From Bacteroidaceae bacterium (GTDB taxonomy: Bacteria; Bacteroidota; Bacteroidia; Bacteroidales; Bacteroidaceae), in NCBI GenBank assembly GCA_017466965.1, contig JAFTTD010000142.1, positions 1-5,415 of the forward strand: a stretch of DNA of 5,415 bases, given 5' to 3'. Made by a program: the position numbers and the translations under genes. The notes under the pieces were generated by a model, which did no database searches, had not been told where the DNA came from, and saw nothing but the letters and a program-made list of their open reading frames with translations. Below are positions 1-5,415 of this stretch, in pieces. Numbering within the stretch: the stretch's first letter is position 1; each line of letters starts with the position of its first letter.

Positions 1-1124
1 AGAAGCAATGTGCTTTGAGGCTGATGGAAATTTGTTACCATGAGTTTCACAACATGATATTCATATCCTGGAGCAATAATAATCTGTGTACTCGTATGCA
101 AGGCCTGAAGATTATTTCTGTTGAGATAATCAAGAATGTTCTGCAAAGCTTCAAGCGTAGTCAGTTCCTTACCTTCAACAACTGCCGAACCATCATAGGG
201 CGACCACTGTTCAACGTGCAGTTCCTCTTCAGTCGCATCAGGATTATGGGCAAGCTTTGCGCCTATATAGTACAAACTTTCAAGAGTTCTGACTGACGTT
301 GTACCAACAGCAACCGCCTCGCCACCATGGACAATCAGTTTTTCTATCGTACTTTTCTTCACCACAATATATTCAGAGTGCATTTCATGCCCACCAATAT
401 CTTCACTCTTGACAGGCTTGAATGTGCCGGCACCTACGTGCAAAGTCAGTTCCTCGCGGTCAATGCCCGACTCATCGAGCGACTTCAGTACACGCTCAGT
501 GAAATGCAGTCCAGCAGTCGGAGCAGCCACAGAACCTTTTATCTTGGAATAAACAGTCTGGTATGTACGCTTGTCGCTTTCCTGAGTCTCTCTGTTCAGG
601 TACGGCGGGATTGGCAGTTCGCCCACCGCTTCAAGCATATCAGCAAACGTCACTTCTGCATCATCCCACGTAAATTCAACCAGGTGGCTTGTTCCGTGCT
701 CTCCTTTCCTTACAGCAGAAAAAACAACTTGCCTACCCTTGACTTCAACAATCCGAGACAAGGACACCCCCTCTTTCCATCTTTTCAAGTTTCCAACAAG
801 ACAATACCATGAGCATGACTGCGTTGCCTGAAAATTAAGGACGTAATCATTTGGCGATGCAGGCTCAAGACAAAACACCTCTATCTGCGCTCCCGTTTCC
901 TTTCGGAAATGCAAGCGCGCCTGTATCACTTTAGTATTGTTGAAAACCATCAGCGAGCCCGATGGCAAATACTCCGGAAGCGATGTAAACTTGTCTTCTG
1001 TCACTTCACCCTTTCTATATACCAGCAGTTTGCTGCTGTCGCGCTCTGTCAGAGGGAACTTAGCAATCTTTTCATCCGGAAGCGGATAATTATAATCTAC
1101 GATCTGTATTGACTTAGTATTCAT
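1..1124 (-). CDS. queA: QueA-like S-adenosylmethionine:tRNA ribosyltransferase-isomerase (C-terminus cut off by window edge)
   Basis: QueA family enzymes transfer and isomerise the ribosyl part of S-adenosylmethionine onto 7-aminomethyl-7-deazaguanine at the wobble position of GU(N) tRNAs, making epoxyqueuosine in the cytoplasm. The open frame has 374 complete codons without a stop and continues past base 1. Family signatures are visible: FNNTKVIQARL (61-71), GELPIPPY (168-175), YQTVYSK (188-194), VAAPTAGLHF (199-208), HVGAGTFKPV (229-238), HEMHSEY (246-252), VAVGTTSVRTLES (271-283), PGYEY (352-356) and TNFHQPQSTLL (364-374). By comparison with relatives, roughly 30-40 residues are missing. 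The ATG at 1124 gives the expected N-terminus (IVDYNYPLPDEKIAKFPL); an ATG at 1131 is out of frame and soon stops. The protein is longer than the roughly 350-residue canonical QueA, with extra residues around 285-345. From memory it resembles a second, longer QueA-like paralogue of Bacteroidales, so the family is sure but the exact substrate is not. Confidence 0.93.
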   Translation of the reverse strand, partial: MNTKSIQIVDYNYPLPDEKIAKFPLTERDSSKLLVYRKGEVTEDKFTSLPEYLPSGSLMVFNNTKVIQARLHFRKETGAQIEVFCLEPASPNDYVLNFQATQSCSWYCLVGNLKRWKEGVSLSRIVEVKGRQVVFSAVRKGEHGTSHLVEFTWDDAEVTFADMLEAVGELPIPPYLNRETQESDKRTYQTVYSKIKGSVAAPTAGLHFTERVLKSLDESGIDREELTLHVGAGTFKPVKSEDIGGHEMHSEYIVVKKSTIEKLIVHGGEAVAVGTTSVRTLESLYYIGAKLAHNPDATEEELHVEQWSPYDGSAVVEGKELTTLEALQNILDYLNRNNLQALHTSTQIIIAPGYEYHVVKLMVTNFHQPQSTLL

Positions 1125-1143
1125 TAGGCATGATATTACAAAG

Positions 1144-1167
1144 AAAACGGAGGACTTGGTTCCTCCG
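1144..1167 (-). terminator. Intrinsic terminator after the nitroreductase gene
   Basis: On the minus strand a 7-bp perfect stem CGGAGGA/TCCTCCG (1161-1167 with 1148-1154) encloses a 6-nt loop and is followed directly by TTTT. It begins 5 nt after the nitroreductase stop codon. A-residues on the other side make it potentially bidirectional, but no plus-strand gene is seen to use it. Confidence 0.75.
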
Positions 1168-1172
1168 AAAAT

Positions 1173-1685
1173 CTATACTGTCTCAATTATGGCAGAGAGG
1201 TCTTTCCTGTCTTTCCCCTTGTTCGGACAATCTGGCGCAATATGTCCAAGCGGTATTATTGCAACAGGCTCAAATTCTTCCGACTGAGGGAATTGCTCAA
1301 CAAGAATTTCAGGATTGTAGTTGCACACCCAGCAAGTGCCCAATCCGCAATCTGTAGCGGCAAGACATATATGTTCAACAGCTATAGCCACATCAATGTC
1401 GCCATGCGGCTTTTTGTCGAACTTGCGCACCCATTCCTCATTCTTGTTCTTGTATGCAATGATATATACAGGAGCAGTCTTGAACCAGTCACGGTCGTAA
1501 CAGAGCTGAAGACGCTCACGAGCCTCTTGAGTTTTCACGATGACAAACTTCCATGGCTGGCGATTCACAGCTGACGGAGCAGCCTGAAGACTCTCAAGTA
1601 TATAAGTCATGTCTTCATCAGAAACTGGTTCTTCTGTATATTTTCTTGCAGAAAAGCGTGCAAGACAAATTTCTATAAAATTCAT
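1173..1685 (-). CDS. Nitroreductase-family FMN oxidoreductase
   Basis: This 170-residue protein belongs to the nitroreductase fold family, which are FMN-dependent, usually homodimeric cytoplasmic NAD(P)H oxidoreductases; the physiological substrate cannot be told from sequence. The N-terminal FMN-phosphate motif RFSARKY (R10, S12, R14) is present. So are APSAVNRQPW (36-45), the usual active-site loop contacting the flavin, the helix ending in the GLGTCWVC segment (114-121), and IIPLGHIA (143-150), the usual second FMN strand. It is slightly shorter than the common 180-220 residues, as is typical of the compact subgroup. The ATG at 1685 has a good AAGGA ribosome-binding site (plus-strand 1691-1695) five bases upstream, unusual in this window. 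It has its own promoter (1738-1768) and terminator (1144-1167), so it is probably a single-gene unit. The older habit of naming such proteins NADH dehydrogenase is not supported. Confidence 0.93.
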   Translation of the reverse strand: MNFIEICLARFSARKYTEEPVSDEDMTYILESLQAAPSAVNRQPWKFVIVKTQEARERLQLCYDRDWFKTAPVYIIAYKNKNEEWVRKFDKKPHGDIDVAIAVEHICLAATDCGLGTCWVCNYNPEILVEQFPQSEEFEPVAIIPLGHIAPDCPNKGKDRKDLSAIIETV

Positions 1686-1737
1686 AATTATCCTTGTTTT
1701 TAGAGTTTGTATTCTGTTTTTTCAGTTATAATTTCTG

Positions 1738-1768
1738 CAAATATAAGAATGCTGTTTGATTATGCAAT
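1738..1768 (-). promoter_or_regulatory. Bacteroidetes-type promoter of the nitroreductase gene
   Basis: Reading the minus strand, ATTG (1768-1765) is followed after 19 nt by TATATTTG (1745-1738), a full match to the TAnnTTTG -7 element with a TTG -33 element at the expected distance. Transcription would start near 1731, giving a leader of about 45 nt before the ATG at 1685. This is the best complete promoter in the window. Confidence 0.75.
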
Positions 1769-1841
1769 CAGAAGAAGAGCTTTTTTTGGGGCGCGCTGAT
1801 GTTAATCCGTTATCCCAGCACTCCAATTTCGGCCAAAGACT

Positions 1842-2585
1842 CTAAATGATGAATCTCACTTCCTTAAACTCATAATCTTTTATCATTCCATCCTCACGCC
1901 TAAGCGACAGACGACCCGAATGGCTTAATGCAAAAATCTCCGCATAGAGCTCTCCTTCTGCATCTGCGTAGGGGAAAAGTCCTTCACGCCGATATAAGGA
2001 ATCCATATATATGCCTCTTATTTCGTCATACTTGCCATTCTGCAACATACGGTAATAATGAAGAAAACGCGCCAATACCTTATCAAGGACTTCTTCTTTA
2101 TCATATTCTCTGCCTGTCACCTGTGCCATTGACACCGGATTAGGAGCATCGCTCAGAAACAATTCCTGATTGACATTCAGTCCCGTCCCAATGACACATC
2201 TGCTGATTGACTTACCTTTCAGATCACATTCTATCAATGTGCCGCTAATCTTCTTGTCTTTCCAATAAATGTCGTTAGGCCATTTCACCTTTACGTCATC
2301 AAAATAATCAGAAAGAACTTCACGAATGGATATTGCCATAGCCTGTGACAGAACAAACTGTTCGGAGGCCAAAAGGAATTCCGGTCTGCACACCACGCTG
2401 AATGTCAGGTTTTTCTTTGGTTCCGACTCCCACGAATTGCCCTTCTGCCCTCTGCCTGCCGTCTGTGAATCAGCTGTAACTACCGTCAGGTAATCAGTAC
2501 AGCAATCTCCTTCAGGCAAAGACCTGGCATAGGCATTAGTCGAATCCGTTTCGTCCAAACTTATATAGCGAACACCATCCACCAT
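1842..2585 (-). CDS. birA: Biotin--[biotin carboxyl carrier protein] ligase, single-domain type
   Basis: The enzyme activates biotin with ATP to biotinyl-5'-AMP and attaches it to a lysine of carboxyl-carrier domains such as those of acetyl-CoA carboxylase or sodium-pumping decarboxylases. The 247 residues start directly with the catalytic BPL/LplA domain: ETDSTN (12-17), the nucleotide/biotin loop GRGQKGNSW (44-52), KWPND (101-105), the ISGTLIE segment (113-119) with the conserved lysine region just before it, and GTGLNVN (133-139). A small C-terminal domain follows (about 195-247). There is no N-terminal winged-helix DNA-binding domain, so this is a class I ligase and should not act as the biotin repressor known from E. 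coli BirA. The ATG at 2585 lies 7 nt after the tadA stop codon, which indicates co-transcription and perhaps translational coupling. No convincing terminator was found downstream. Confidence 0.95.
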   Translation of the reverse strand: MVDGVRYISLDETDSTNAYARSLPEGDCCTDYLTVVTADSQTAGRGQKGNSWESEPKKNLTFSVVCRPEFLLASEQFVLSQAMAISIREVLSDYFDDVKVKWPNDIYWKDKKISGTLIECDLKGKSISRCVIGTGLNVNQELFLSDAPNPVSMAQVTGREYDKEEVLDKVLARFLHYYRMLQNGKYDEIRGIYMDSLYRREGLFPYADAEGELYAEIFALSHSGRLSLRREDGMIKDYEFKEVRFII

Positions 2586-2592
2586 ATCTCAC

Positions 2593-3027
2593 TTATCTTT
2601 TGTTCCTAAAGAAATTTTTCATCATCCCAGAAGCCTCCTCAGCCAAAAGCCCCTTGACGACTTCAGTCTTAGGGTGCAGAGCTTTAGGAGCCAGTATTTG
2701 GAAGCCACGCTTTTCATCCGAAGCACCATAAACAAGCCTTCCCAACTGCGACCATCCAATAGCGCCGGCACACATGACGCACGGCTCCACCGTAACATAC
2801 AAAGTACACTTGTCAAGATACTTTCCATTCAGATATTCCTCAGCCGCTGTTATAGCCAGCATTTCCGCATGGGCAGTAACATCGTGGAGCGTTTCTGTCA
2901 GATTATGTCCCCGTCCAATAATCATTCCATTGCACACAACAACCGCGCCGACAGGAATTTCATCCTTGGCCAAAGCCTTTCTTGCTTCAGCCAAAGCTTC
3001 ACGCATGAATCTTTCGTCCTGTTCCAT
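2593..3027 (-). CDS. tadA: tRNA-specific adenosine deaminase (A34 to I34)
   Basis: TadA deaminates the wobble adenosine of tRNA-Arg(ACG) to inosine in the cytoplasm and is normally essential in bacteria. Numbering from an upstream GTG at 3036, the protein shows the zinc and proton-shuttle motif HAE (H56, E58) and the PCVMC motif (P85, C86, C89) of the cytidine/deoxycytidylate deaminase fold. It also has the TadA-like DEIPVGAVVV (25-34), the HNLTETLHDVTAHAE region, and the C-terminal helix ending KNFFRNKR. The start is uncertain: GTG at 3036 adds the residues MTI, while ATG at 3027 gives MEQDERFMREAL (144 residues), matching the usual family start. An in-frame TAA 9 nt before the GTG excludes anything longer. 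I chose the ATG; neither start has a clear ribosome-binding site. No good promoter is visible in the 110-nt gap upstream, so it may be read from the DUF4834 promoter, and it leads directly into birA. Confidence 0.96.
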   Translation of the reverse strand: MEQDERFMREALAEARKALAKDEIPVGAVVVCNGMIIGRGHNLTETLHDVTAHAEMLAITAAEEYLNGKYLDKCTLYVTVEPCVMCAGAIGWSQLGRLVYGASDEKRGFQILAPKALHPKTEVVKGLLAEEASGMMKNFFRNKR

Positions 3028-3137
3028 TATTGTCACATCATGTTATAAGAGAAAATCTTTGATGAATCATGCATACTACGATAGCATTTGCCGTTATTCA
3101 CAGAGCAAAAAGCAATGAAAGCATGACTTATGGTTTC

Positions 3138-3407
3138 TTATTCCTTCACCTCTATAAAATCCACATAAGTGCCTTCGTCACTTGAGAAAATCTTGTTTTT
3201 ATTCTTCGGCGCACCGCTTTTCTTTGCAGCGTTCTCCTTATGTGTTCCTGAGTCAGAATTTGAAGCCGAACGGAATCCGCCCGAGTTGAATCCGCTCTTC
3301 ACTCCTGTCCCTCCGAAAATACGGCGCAGAAAAGCAAAGAAAAAAGCACCGACACCGAATATAAGGATAAAGAACAAGAGAAGAATTATTAATAGTATTT
3401 CCAACAT
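3138..3407 (-). CDS. Small single-pass membrane protein, DUF4834 type
   Basis: This 89-residue protein has no known function. It begins with a very hydrophobic stretch (about residues 3-27), a signal-anchor or transmembrane helix. A basic RR (28-29) follows, suggesting that the rest is cytoplasmic. Residues 32-72 are a low-complexity linker rich in Gly, Ser, Asn and Lys. The C-terminus (about 72-89) ends in a conserved-looking acidic patch with KIFSSDEGTYVDFIEVKE. This layout, with the terminal YVDF-E-V motif, resembles the Bacteroidetes-specific DUF4834 family, judged from memory. The ATG at 3407 follows a weak AGG and lies about 50 nt downstream of a TATATTTG promoter element. It sits between the phospholipid genes and tadA, separated from pssA by a terminator, so it is probably the first gene of a unit with tadA and birA. 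The short C-terminal motif may be a docking site for a cytoplasmic partner; this is inference. Confidence 0.8.
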   Translation of the reverse strand: MLEILLIILLLFFILIFGVGAFFFAFLRRIFGGTGVKSGFNSGGFRSASNSDSGTHKENAAKKSGAPKNKNKIFSSDEGTYVDFIEVKE

Positions 3408-3459
3408 AGTAGCCTAATTAAATTTATAAAACACTCATGCCGAGCCTAAAGCCCTAACA

Positions 3460-3490
3460 CAAATATAATGAGAAGTTAAAGACAGAAAAA
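3460..3490 (-). promoter_or_regulatory. Promoter candidate for the DUF4834-tadA-birA unit
   Basis: The minus strand has TATATTTG at 3467-3460, a full match to the Bacteroidetes TAnnTTTG -7 element. No TTG is present at the -33 position; the T-rich run at 3490-3486, which is also the tail of the pssA terminator, lies at about the right distance. The predicted start would be near 3453, leaving a leader of about 45 nt. Confidence 0.55.
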
Positions 3491-3508
3491 CTAACACTCA
3501 GGAGTGTT
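3486..3508 (-). terminator. Intrinsic terminator overlapping the pssA stop codon
   Basis: On the minus strand AACACT (3508-3503) pairs with AGTGTT (3498-3493) around a CCTG loop, with an inner C-G pair possible. It is followed by AG and five T residues (3490-3486). The last base of the pssA TAA stop is the first base of the stem. It ends the psd-pssA transcript just before the next promoter. Confidence 0.7.
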
Positions 3509-4272
3509 TATTGTTCATCGCCACGCTGAAAATAAGACATTATTATAGAATAAATAATATAGAATCCTATCACTGACGCAATGCCCTGTGAGAGGGTTTT
3601 CACCACATTGCCGTCACAAACTCCTGCCGCAGCACTTGCAACCAGTATCAGAACCGAAATGACTATGAAAACAAACTTAGCCTTGTTGTCTGCCCATGAC
3701 AGGTTCTTGAACTTCAGTGCAAACATTGGCACATTGCAAACTAAAAGCCAGCAGAACAGCACTACAAATGCAAGAAGGAACAGCACATTAAAACGTGGCG
3801 AGCAAAGATAATCTTCGCTGCTCGAAAGCATTGCTGCCCAGAAAATGGCATTTGCCGGAGTTGGCATTCCTATGAATGTAGTGTGCTGACGTTCGTCTAT
3901 ATTGAACTTGGCCAAACGCATGGCAGAGAATGCCGCCATCAGGAAAGCAGTAAAAGGCAGCACAGTGAACCAGAAGTCATTATACATGAAAGACGGATAC
4001 TGCACTTTCGTAAACAGTGTGAACACCATTGCCGAAGGAGCCACTCCGAATGTAACAACATCAGCCAAAGAGTCGAGTTCCACCCCAAGACGTCCGGAAA
4101 CGCCCAAAGCACGAGCCGCAAGACCATCGAAGAAATCAAACATCGCCCCTATGAGGATAAAGAGGAACGAAGTGGAAAAACTGTGATGAAAAGCCGCACC
4201 TATCGCTATACATCCGCAGACAAGGTTTGCGCAAGTAAGCATATTCGGGAAATTACGTACAAGGATATTCAT
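3508..4272 (-). CDS. pssA: CDP-diacylglycerol--serine O-phosphatidyltransferase (phosphatidylserine synthase)
   Basis: This integral membrane enzyme joins CDP-diacylglycerol and L-serine into phosphatidylserine plus CMP, the substrate for the neighbouring decarboxylase. The CDP-alcohol phosphatidyltransferase signature D-G-x2-A-R-x8-G-x3-D-x3-D is complete, with D49, G50, A53, R54, G63, D67 and D71. These aspartates bind the catalytic metal ions. Further family-like segments are SAMRLAKFNID (116-126) and GMPTPANAIFWA (135-146). Hydrophobic segments at about 13-30, 33-48, 72-88, 101-118, 136-150, 161-180, 199-217 and 228-247 fit the usual polytopic fold, and 254 residues is near the normal length for the membrane-bound (Bacillus-type) class. 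It lacks the phospholipase-D-like HKD motifs of the E. coli enzyme. The ATG at 4272 has no clear Shine-Dalgarno sequence. The 89-nt gap after psd shows no promoter, so the two are probably one operon, closed by the terminator at 3486-3508. Confidence 0.96.
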   Translation of the reverse strand: MNILVRNFPNMLTCANLVCGCIAIGAAFHHSFSTSFLFILIGAMFDFFDGLAARALGVSGRLGVELDSLADVVTFGVAPSAMVFTLFTKVQYPSFMYNDFWFTVLPFTAFLMAAFSAMRLAKFNIDERQHTTFIGMPTPANAIFWAAMLSSSEDYLCSPRFNVLFLLAFVVLFCWLLVCNVPMFALKFKNLSWADNKAKFVFIVISVLILVASAAAGVCDGNVVKTLSQGIASVIGFYIIYSIIMSYFQRGDEQ

Positions 4273-4361
4273 TTGATTACTGTTTTTAGTTATATATCGT
4301 CATATACAATCAGACCGCCACACCACCTCTTAGTCAGCAGCATAACGGTCCATATCATTTA

Positions 4362-5066
4362 TCACTTAAGTCGGGCTATCAATGTTTCGTCTCCAACCGT
4401 AGCCTGTCCCATCTTCACAAGAATCTCCGTTCCGAGCGGCAGATATACATCAACACGCGAACCGAACTTGATGAACCCCATGTGGTCATCGATGAAACAT
4501 TCAGTGCCCTCTTCCGCATAGGTAACGATTCGGCGTGCCATAGCTCCTGCAATCTGCCTTGCCATGACCTCCTGCCCATGCGGAGTGCGGATAACCACCA
4601 TCGAACGTTCATTCTCAGTGCTCGCCTTTGGCAAATATGCCTTATGGAAATTGCCAGACTGGTGGGAAACCTTTGTAACGACACCTTCACAAGGAATCCA
4701 GTTGGCATGAACATTTGTCAGACTCATGAAGATTGACACCATTATTCTTCTGTCATGGAAATACTCATTCTCTTCCACTTCCTCTATAACAACCACTCTG
4801 CCATCAGCCGGAGCCACAACTGATTTTGTTGTAGGTCCCTGAAACATTCTGACAGGGCAACGGAAGAAATTCAGCATTATAAGGAATATGATGCCAAGCA
4901 CCGAAACTACTGATACAGAAAAAACATTCCATCCCACCAGAAGCCATAACGACACTGAAATTACTGCAAGAATCAGTCCTGCCACAATAAGAGTGCTTGT
5001 ACCCTCATGATGAAGACGAATATTGTTTCTGCGCTTATTTCTAATTACTGGTTTTGTAGAAGCCAT
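4362..5066 (-). CDS. psd: Phosphatidylserine decarboxylase proenzyme (short, PSD-A type)
   Basis: The enzyme decarboxylates phosphatidylserine to phosphatidylethanolamine using a pyruvoyl group made by self-cleavage. The 234 residues start with a basic cytoplasmic tail, then two hydrophobic segments (about 25-45 and 47-66) that anchor it in the inner membrane. The catalytic domain shows APADGR (85-90, with D88 of the self-cleavage triad), NVHANWIP (118-125), [13 protein letters not shown] (137-149, with H141) and the cleavage site [10 protein letters not shown] (201-210). Cleavage between G202 and S203 would give a beta chain and a small alpha chain of 32 residues carrying the pyruvoyl. This is the short GS-type class rather than the LGST type of E. 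coli. NVHANW replaces the more common NVHVNR form, which I believe is usual in Bacteroidales. The ATG at 5066 follows an A-rich leader with no Shine-Dalgarno sequence. A promoter lies at 5160-5190, and pssA follows in the same direction. Confidence 0.96.
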   Translation of the reverse strand: MASTKPVIRNKRRNNIRLHHEGTSTLIVAGLILAVISVSLWLLVGWNVFSVSVVSVLGIIFLIMLNFFRCPVRMFQGPTTKSVVAPADGRVVVIEEVEENEYFHDRRIMVSIFMSLTNVHANWIPCEGVVTKVSHQSGNFHKAYLPKASTENERSMVVIRTPHGQEVMARQIAGAMARRIVTYAEEGTECFIDDHMGFIKFGSRVDVYLPLGTEILVKMGQATVGDETLIARLK

Positions 5067-5115
5067 ATATTTTTAATGTTTTTCTTGTAAAAGCAACCGA
5101 AAATCCGCAAGCAGG

Positions 5116-5139
5116 GCCTCTCAGCACAACTGAAACGGC
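5116..5139 (-). other. Hairpin in the psd leader
   Basis: In the predicted psd transcript, GCC-G-TTTCAG pairs with CTGAGA-GGC around a TTGTG loop. This gives nine pairs with one bulged G, including one G-U pair. Two more G-C pairs are possible beyond a one-base bulge (5114-5115 with 5141-5142). There is no T-run after it, so it is not a typical terminator. It ends about 50 nt before the ATG and does not cover the start site. Confidence 0.4.
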
Positions 5140-5159
5140 TCCACTTCGGTAAATTCATG

Positions 5160-5190
5160 CAAAGATACATATATTATTCCAAAAAGGCAA
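5160..5190 (-). promoter_or_regulatory. Promoter of psd-pssA
   Basis: The minus strand has TTG (5190-5188), a 20-nt spacer, and TATCTTTG (5167-5160), a full match to the Bacteroidetes TAnnTTTG -7 element. Predicted transcription starts near 5153, giving a leader of about 87 nt that contains the hairpin at 5116-5139. The tandem repeat array begins 30 bp upstream of the -33 element. Confidence 0.7.
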
Positions 5191-5220
5191 GCAAAAGTTA
5201 ATTTAATACATTTTAAATGT

Positions 5221-5304
5221 TATAAATGTCAGTGACTTTTATATAAATGTCAATGACTTACATATAAATGCCAGTGACTTTTATATAAATGTCAATGAAA
5301 TTCG
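5221..5304. repeat. Four 21-bp tandem repeats with dyad symmetry
   Basis: Units begin at 5221, 5242, 5263 and 5284, each opening with TATAAATG. The fourth matches only for about 15 bases. Each unit is centred on GTCA-N-TGAC (centres 5232, 5253, 5274, 5295), with single arm changes in the third (GCCA) and fourth (TGAA) units. In unit 1 the symmetry extends across 5222-5242, ATAAA...TTTAT, with one mismatched pair. The 21-bp period is two helical turns, placing the sites on one face of the DNA. This suits cooperative protein binding, though the binder is unknown. There are no spacers, so it is not a CRISPR array. Confidence 0.9.
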
Positions 5305-5371
5305 GAATTTTCTCTACACACCAAACAGCATTATTCTTCGTGTTCGTTACGATTATTCCAGTGTTTTATTT

Positions 5372-5379
5372 TATATTTG
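5372..5379 (+). promoter_or_regulatory. Plus-strand promoter -7 element candidate
   Basis: TATATTTG is a full match to the Bacteroidetes TAnnTTTG -7 element on the plus strand. The -33 position (around 5347-5353) has no TTG, so the match is partial. Predicted start is near 5386, about 10 nt before an ATG at 5396. Confidence 0.5.
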
Positions 5380-5395
5380 CAAGACATTTGCAACA

Positions 5396-5415
5396 ATGAA
5401 AGTTAACAATAGAAT
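5396..5415 (+). CDS. Possible first codons of a divergent gene (cut off by window edge)
   Basis: An ATG at 5396 opens the codons for MKVNNR before the window ends. It follows a right-facing promoter element (5372-5379) at a short distance, and the repeat array upstream would lie between this gene and psd. Six codons are too few to identify a product or to prove that it is a gene; there is no clear ribosome-binding site. Confidence 0.35.

Larger units (their letters stand above)
5067..5395. other. Divergent intergenic region with repeat array
   Basis: No coding potential of note is seen in these 329 bases; all frames through the repeats are stopped. From left to right it holds the A-rich psd leader with a hairpin, the psd promoter, a 13-bp palindrome (ACATTT-T-AAATGT at 5208-5220), four 21-bp repeats, an AT-rich stretch, and a right-facing TATATTTG element. 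The AT content rises sharply from about 5160 onward compared with the genes. Confidence 0.7.

Noticed and set aside
327..812. Plus-strand open frame of 161 codons
   Set aside because: It lies opposite queA, whose frame carries strong family motifs. The plus-strand product shows no recognisable domain.
1774..1844. Terminator after birA
   Set aside because: A weak GTGCTG/CAGCGC pairing exists on the minus strand, but the loop is long and A residues rather than T residues follow, so I did not call it.
2674..3048. Plus-strand frames opposite tadA
   Set aside because: They overlap the complete tadA deaminase motifs on the other strand and show no family features.
3883..4521. Plus-strand open frame of 212 codons across pssA and psd
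   Set aside because: It is antisense to two well-supported genes, rich in His, Arg and Ser as expected of a shadow frame, and shows no domain.
5116..5139. TPP riboswitch in the psd leader
   Set aside because: A CTGAGA string occurs, but the rest of the thi-box consensus is absent and psd is not a thiamine gene.
5221..5304. CRISPR array
   Set aside because: The 21-bp units abut without unique spacers and there are no cas genes.
5221..5304. Plasmid replication origin iterons
   Set aside because: Size and spacing fit iterons, but the surrounding genes are chromosomal housekeeping genes and no replication initiator is visible. The six codons at the right edge cannot identify one.

Overview
The window reads as ordinary chromosome of a Bacteroidales bacterium (Bacteroides/Prevotella type; genus not resolved). 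The evidence is the set of protein families (notably a DUF4834-type protein and a long QueA-like protein), AT-rich leaders with few Shine-Dalgarno sites, and several promoter-like sites matching the Bacteroidetes primary sigma factor pattern (TTG near -33, TAnnTTTG near -7). All seven clear genes lie on the minus strand. They are therefore transcribed from right to left.

Layout in transcription order: an AT-rich intergenic region (5067-5395) carries a 21-bp tandem repeat array between two outward-facing promoter candidates. The left-facing promoter drives psd (phosphatidylserine decarboxylase) and then pssA (phosphatidylserine synthase). These are the two steps from CDP-diacylglycerol to phosphatidylethanolamine. 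A terminator hairpin begins at the pssA stop codon. A new promoter then precedes a small membrane protein of the DUF4834 type, followed by tadA (tRNA adenosine deaminase) and, 7 nt later, a single-domain biotin protein ligase. A further promoter starts a single-gene unit for a small FMN nitroreductase, which ends in a compact terminator. The last gene is a QueA-like tRNA ribosyltransferase-isomerase whose C-terminus runs off the left edge of the window. At the right edge, a plus-strand promoter candidate and an ATG at 5396 suggest the first codons of a divergent gene.

The genes are housekeeping: phospholipid headgroup synthesis, tRNA anticodon modification (TadA; QueA family) and biotin attachment. 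I saw no insertion sequence, phage gene, CRISPR array, tRNA or rRNA. The part least explained by known features is the array of four 21-bp dyad-symmetric repeats at 5221-5304, which looks like a multi-site operator or another protein-binding array.
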